From positions 1 to 10,898 of the forward strand of contig CALWYA010000037.1 of the NCBI GenBank assembly GCA_944385645.1: a DNA stretch of 10,898 bases, in the 5' to 3' direction. Source of the stretch: an uncultured Oscillospiraceae bacterium (GTDB taxonomy: Bacteria; Bacillota; Clostridia; Oscillospirales; Oscillospiraceae). The position numbers and the translations under genes are program-made. The notes beneath the pieces are model-generated. The model made no database searches and was not told the origin of the DNA. It was given only the letters and a program-made list of their open reading frames with translations. Numbering within the stretch: the stretch's first letter is position 1; each line of letters starts with the position of its first letter. Of this stretch, positions 6,582-10,898 are shown piece after piece.

Positions 6582-8018
6582 TCAGCCCAGGATGCGCTGA
6601 TAGATGTCCAGATACTGCTGGGCGGAGTGGGCCCAGGAGAAGTCGGCGGTCATGCTCTCCTTCTGCAGGCCGCGCCAGGCCTTCTTGTTGTTGTAGTACA
6701 GGTCCACCGCCTCCCGCAGCACCCAGGTCATATCCCCGGCGCTGATGTTGGCGAAGGTGAAGCCCCGGCCGGTCCCCTCGAACTTGTTGTAGGGGGTGAC
6801 GGTGTCCTTCAGACCGCCGGTCTCCCGCACCACGGGGATGGTGCCGAAGCGCATGGCGATCATCTGGGACAGGCCGCAGGGCTCGCTGATGGAGGGCATC
6901 AGGAACAGGTCGGCCCCGGCGTAGATCATGATGGACAGGGGGGCGGAGTAGGTGATCTGGGCGGCGAAGCGGCCGGGGTACTGCCCCTGGGCGTGGCGGA
7001 AGGCCTCCTCATACTGCCAGTCGCCGGTGCCCAGCACCACCATCTGCACGTCCATACCCATGATGTCCTGGAGGGCGTCGGTGACCAGGGAGAAGCCCTT
7101 GTGGCCCACCAGGCGGGAGATGCAGGCGATGATAGGCACGTCGGGCCGCTCCTGGAGGCCCACCGCCTGCTGCAGGGCCTGCTTGCAGGCCGCCTTGCCC
7201 TTCACCGGGGCCTTGGCGGTGAAGTTGGCCGCCAGGCCGGTGTGGGTGGCCGGGTCGTACAGGGCGGTGTCGATGCCGTTGAGGATGCCCTCCAGCTTGA
7301 AGCTCTGCTGGTTGATGACCCCGTCCAGGCCGTGGGCGTAGAAGGGGGTGCGCAGCTCCTGGGCGTAGGTGGGGGAGACGGTGGTGACGAAGTTGGAGGC
7401 CATGATGGCGCCCTTCATCAGGTTCACGTCCCGGTGGTAGGCCAGCATCCCCTCGTTGAAGTAGCTCTTGTCCAGGCCGATGACGTCCTGGAGTACCTGG
7501 TCGCCGTAGCGGCCCTGGTACTCGATGTTGTGGATGGTGAACACGGTCCGGGCGCCCCCCAGCTGGGGAATCCGGTACTTCTCCTCCAGCAGGTAGACGG
7601 GGACCAGGGCGGTCTGCCAGTCGTTGCAGTGGATGATGTCGGGGGCCCAGTCCAGCTGGCCCGGCGTCTCGATGATGGCCCGGGAGAAGTAGGCGAACCG
7701 CTCGCAGTCGTCAAAGTGGCCGTACATCTGCCAGCGCTTGAAGTAATACTCGTTGTCGATGAACCAGTAGGTGACGCCCTCCCGCTCCAGCTGGAACACG
7801 CCGCAGTACACCTGCCGCCAGGCCAGGGTGACATTGAAATACTTCAGGAAGGTCATCTGCTCCCGCCACTCCTGGCCGATGCCCTCGTACAGGGGGAGGA
7901 TGACCTTGACCTCGTGGCCGGCGGCGGCCAGCGCCTGGGGCAGGGAGCCGGCCACGTCGGCCAGACCGCCCGTCTTGATGAACGGAGCTACCTCGGAGGC
8001 GGCAAACAGAATTTTCAT
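6582..8018 (-). CDS. glgA: Glycogen synthase (ADP-glucose-dependent, GT5)
   Basis: Adds glucose from ADP-glucose to the growing alpha-1,4-glucan in the cytoplasm. With the ATG at 8018 the protein is 478 residues, normal for bacterial GlgA. MKILFAASEVAPFIKTGGLADV puts the substrate-binding Lys of the KTGGL motif at residue 15, as in E. coli GlgA, which supports this start. A TTG seven codons upstream (8039) keeps the frame but has no binding site, while AGAGG lies 8 bases before the ATG. The Rossmann-type N-terminal half contains HCNDWQTALVP. The C-terminal half contains SEPCGLSQMIAMRFGT and RETGGLKDTV, the conserved nucleotide-sugar site. It is 85 bases after glgD and probably in the same transcript, as no promoter is visible in the gap. 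Confidence 0.97.
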   Translation of the reverse strand: MKILFAASEVAPFIKTGGLADVAGSLPQALAAAGHEVKVILPLYEGIGQEWREQMTFLKYFNVTLAWRQVYCGVFQLEREGVTYWFIDNEYYFKRWQMYGHFDDCERFAYFSRAIIETPGQLDWAPDIIHCNDWQTALVPVYLLEEKYRIPQLGGARTVFTIHNIEYQGRYGDQVLQDVIGLDKSYFNEGMLAYHRDVNLMKGAIMASNFVTTVSPTYAQELRTPFYAHGLDGVINQQSFKLEGILNGIDTALYDPATHTGLAANFTAKAPVKGKAACKQALQQAVGLQERPDVPIIACISRLVGHKGFSLVTDALQDIMGMDVQMVVLGTGDWQYEEAFRHAQGQYPGRFAAQITYSAPLSIMIYAGADLFLMPSISEPCGLSQMIAMRFGTIPVVRETGGLKDTVTPYNKFEGTGRGFTFANISAGDMTWVLREAVDLYYNNKKAWRGLQKESMTADFSWAHSAQQYLDIYQRILG

Positions 8019-8053
8019 ACGCGATCCCTCTTTTCCCAAAAATTCATGGCTGG

Positions 8054-8099
8054 TGCGCGTCAGGCGCCTCTCCGGGGGGAAAGGCGCCTGGGGCGCGCA
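8054..8099 (-). other. Stem-loop between glgD and glgA
   Basis: CAGGCGCCT (8061-8069) pairs perfectly with 8082-8090 around a 12-base loop. An outer TGCGCG (8054-8059) pairs with CGCGCA (8094-8099) beyond a small internal loop. The - strand continues with CCAGCCATGAATTTTT, so the T-run is about 9 bases from the stem base. It is more likely a partial terminator or RNA-processing structure than a full stop for the operon. Confidence 0.45.
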
Positions 8100-8103
8100 G
8101 GAT

Positions 8104-9212
8104 TCAGACGATGGAGTCCTTGGCGATGGCCAGGGGATAGGTGCTGTGCCCCATGAGCGAGCGGTTCTCGTTGATCTTCACGCTCTTGTCCGCGATCACA
8201 TAGGACAGGGAGGCGCCGGCCTTCACGACAGTGCCCTGCATGAGGACGCTGTTGCTCACCTTGGCCCCGGCCTCCACGGTGACCCCGCGGAAGAGAATGG
8301 AGTTCTCCACCTCGCCCTCGATGTAGCAGCCGTCGGCCACCAGGGACTGCCGGGAGACGGCGTCGGGGCCGTAGTAGGTGGAGGGGTTGGACTGATCCTT
8401 GGTGCGGATGGGCCGGTCGGGGTTGAACAGGTCGGCGCGCACCTCGGGCTTCAGCAGATCCATGGAGTTGTTGAAGTAGCCGCTCACCGAGGGGAAGCGG
8501 GCCACATAGCCCTGGTGGATGTAGGGCATGATCTTCAGCTCGTGGAGGTGGGGCTGGAGCACGCCCCGGCTGAAGCTGTAGATGTTGTGGGTGGTGCAGT
8601 ACTCCACGATCTCCAGCAGCCGGTCCTTGGACATGATATAGACCTCCAGGGACTCCAGGCCCACGCCGGTGGAGGGGTGGATGGCCAGGTCGTTCACCTG
8701 CCCGTTCTGGTCCAGGGTGACATACTCGCAGTTGCCCGAGGTGCCGCAGTAGTTGGGGGTGCACACCAGGGTGATGTCAGAGCCGGTGTCCAGGTGCTGC
8801 TGGAAGATCTGGGCCACAGGCAGGTTGACCGCCACGTCGCCCCAGGCCAGGATCACGTAGTCCTGGCGGATGTTCTGTAAGTAGGAGTAGACGCCGGACA
8901 GGGCCTCCATGCTGCCCCGGTACTCGCCGCCGCCCTTGCCCACATAGCCGAAGGGGGGCAGGATGCGCAGGCCGCCGTGCTTCCGGGACAGCTCCCAGTC
9001 CTTGCCCGAGCCCACATGGTCCAGCAGGGACTGGTAGCTCTCGTGGACGATGAGGCCCACGTCGGTGATGCCGGCGTTCACATAGTTGGACAGCATGAAG
9101 TCCACCAGGCGGTACCGGCCGCCGAAGGGCAGGGAGCAGGTATTCCGGGGGCGAGTCAGTTCACCCAGGTTGCTGTTGGAGCGGTAGGCGAACAAAATGC
9201 CGTGCAGATCGT

Positions 9213-9216
<4 letters not shown>
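8104..9216 (-). CDS. glgD: GlgD, non-classical ADP-glucose pyrophosphorylase subunit
   Basis: A 370-residue paralogue of GlgC found in Firmicutes. Family knowledge is that it joins GlgC in a heterotetramer, raises activity and alters regulation, with little or no activity alone. The N-terminal nucleotide loop is degenerate: GlgC has LAGGQGSRL, but this protein reads LFAYRSNSNLGELTRPRN. The following LPFGGRYRLVDFMLSN retains the fold signature. The catalytic SGDH of GlgC becomes WGDVAV. The C-terminal left-handed beta-helix is present (YIEGEVENSILFRGVTVEAG, then VLMQGTVVKAGA). The ATG overlaps the glgC stop by 4 bases (ATGA), preceded by the near-perfect AAGGAGGTGA inside glgC, so translation is coupled, as fits two subunits of one enzyme. 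Confidence 0.95.
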
Positions 9217-10421
<1,205 letters not shown>

Positions 10422-10452
10422 GCTGTTCACCTCTTATCTGTTTCGGGCGCGG

Positions 10453-10485
10453 GGGCGGGTCCGGTATCTGGCCGGGGGTCCGCCC
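10453..10485 (-). other. Imperfect GC-rich stem between glgB and glgC
   Basis: GGGCGG (10453-10458) can pair with CCGCCC (10480-10485), and CCGG (10461-10464) with CCGG (10472-10475), around a 7-base loop with internal loops. There is no T-run, so I do not call a terminator. In DNA this GC-rich such pairings are common by chance. The 69-base gap shows no convincing promoter, consistent with glgB and glgC sharing a transcript. Confidence 0.2.
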
Positions 10486-10499
10486 GGGATAGACGGCGG

Positions 10500-10898
10500 T
10501 CAATTGGACTTTTTGGATTTCCGGGGGGCTTTCTTGACAGCGGGCTCCTCCGGGGCCGCCTTGGGGGCGGGGGTGGATTTCTTGGAGGAGGCCTTCTGGG
10601 ATGTTTCGGTCGCGGTGGCCTTTTTCGCGGGGACCTTCGGGGAGACTTCGGCGGAGGCCGCCTGCTTGGCGGGGGCCTTCTGCGCTTTCGCGGTCGAGGC
10701 GGCCTTCTTCGCGGGGGCCTTCTTCTGGCCCTGGGCGGGCTTCTTCTCCTCGCTCTTGGGCTTGCGGACGGGATTCTTGCGGACACAGCGGTAGATCACC
10801 GTGGACATGGGGGGCAGATCCACCACCATGGACTGGGGCTGGTCGTGACAGGGGACCTTCTCCGTCTTGATGGGGGAGGCGTCGCCGAGCCCCTCGCC
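10500..10898 (-). CDS. glgB: 1,4-alpha-glucan branching enzyme, C-terminal end with lysine-rich tail; 5' part outside the window
   Basis: The frame is open to the window edge (132 codons plus stop); an internal ATG at 10829 is not the true start. The first 42 visible residues fit the last beta-sandwich strands of GlgB: IKTEKVPCHDQPQS then VVDLPPMSTVIYR resembles the family ending in which a TEK-P-H-PQS segment leads to a LPPLS strand. GlgB introduces alpha-1,6 branches into glycogen, and its place directly before glgC matches the classical glgBCDAP order. Branching enzymes usually stop soon after that strand. Here 90 more residues follow, with 23 Lys and 21 Ala by hand count, plus Pro, Ser and Thr, no hydrophobic core and a net charge near +19. 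The tail is predicted disordered and is periodic (see the repeat entry). Identity rests on a short segment plus context. Confidence 0.85.
   Translation of the reverse strand, partial: GEGLGDASPIKTEKVPCHDQPQSMVVDLPPMSTVIYRCVRKNPVRKPKSEEKKPAQGQKKAPAKKAASTAKAQKAPAKQAASAEVSPKVPAKKATATETSQKASSKKSTPAPKAAPEEPAVKKAPRKSKKSN
10554..10721 (-). repeat. glgB: 42-base tandem repeat encoding a 14-residue K-A-P-A-K unit in the GlgB tail
   Basis: The protein motif K(A/V)PAK(K/Q)A recurs exactly every 14 residues in three units (10680-10721, 10638-10679, 10596-10637), with a decayed fourth (KASSKKST) at 10554-10595. On the + strand the shared words GCCTTCTTCGCGGGGGCC, GCCTGCTTGGCGGGGGCC and GCCTTTTTCGCGGGGACC start at 10702, 10660 and 10618, precisely 42 bases apart. 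This indicates growth by in-frame duplication followed by divergence, so copy number could vary between strains. Confidence 0.85.

Noticed and set aside
6414..8156. A 580-codon open frame on the + strand opposite glgA
   Set aside because: Same cause: low-complexity Gly/Val/His-rich antisense translation of a well-conserved glycogen synthase.
10427..10786. A 119-codon Arg/Pro-rich frame on the - strand
   Set aside because: It is an alternate frame of the repetitive GlgB tail; the SPRARRR-type composition comes from reading lysine/alanine codons out of register.

Overview
The window looks like the chromosome of a GC-rich, strictly anaerobic member of the Clostridia, most likely an Oscillospiraceae-type gut bacterium (Flavonifractor/Lawsonibacter-like). 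This placement is inferred from an oxygen-sensitive class III ribonucleotide reductase with its radical activase, a glgB-glgC-glgD-glgA-glgP set including the Firmicutes-specific GlgD, strong AAGGAGG-type ribosome binding sites, and heavy G/C use at third codon positions. I see no insertion sequence, phage gene, CRISPR array, tRNA or rRNA.

Left part, + strand (1-1807): the 3' end of nrdD, then a separate 60-codon gene carrying the glycyl-radical motif that is normally the C-terminus of NrdD, then nrdG (radical-SAM activase). A perfect 13-bp hairpin ends the unit. The large NrdD chain stops after its zinc-knuckle region. Its radical-bearing segment is encoded by the next ORF, which has its own ribosome binding site, so the reductase appears to be split into a catalytic chain and a small radical subunit. 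This is the most unusual feature of the window.

Middle, - strand (1854-3740): a secreted 5'-nucleotidase/metallophosphoesterase with a signal peptide, a complete dimetal site, the nucleotidase C-terminal domain, an acidic Pro/Glu linker and a C-terminal LysM domain. It has its own promoter and is convergent with nrdG.

Right part, - strand (3934-10898): the glycogen cluster, transcribed right to left as glgB (3' end only), glgC, glgD, glgA and then glgP. GlgC and GlgD make ADP-glucose, GlgA polymerises it, GlgB branches the polymer and GlgP degrades it to glucose-1-phosphate. glgC and glgD overlap by 4 bases. glgA ends in a strong terminator, and glgP restarts from a near-consensus promoter with a structured leader, so degradation can be controlled separately from synthesis. 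GlgB carries a 90-residue lysine/alanine/proline-rich tail built on a 14-residue tandem repeat.

Gaps over 150 bases are few. 3741-3933 holds the nucleotidase promoter and the glgP terminator. 6370-6581 holds the glgP promoter and leader and the glgA terminator. No gene-free stretch exceeds 300 bases.
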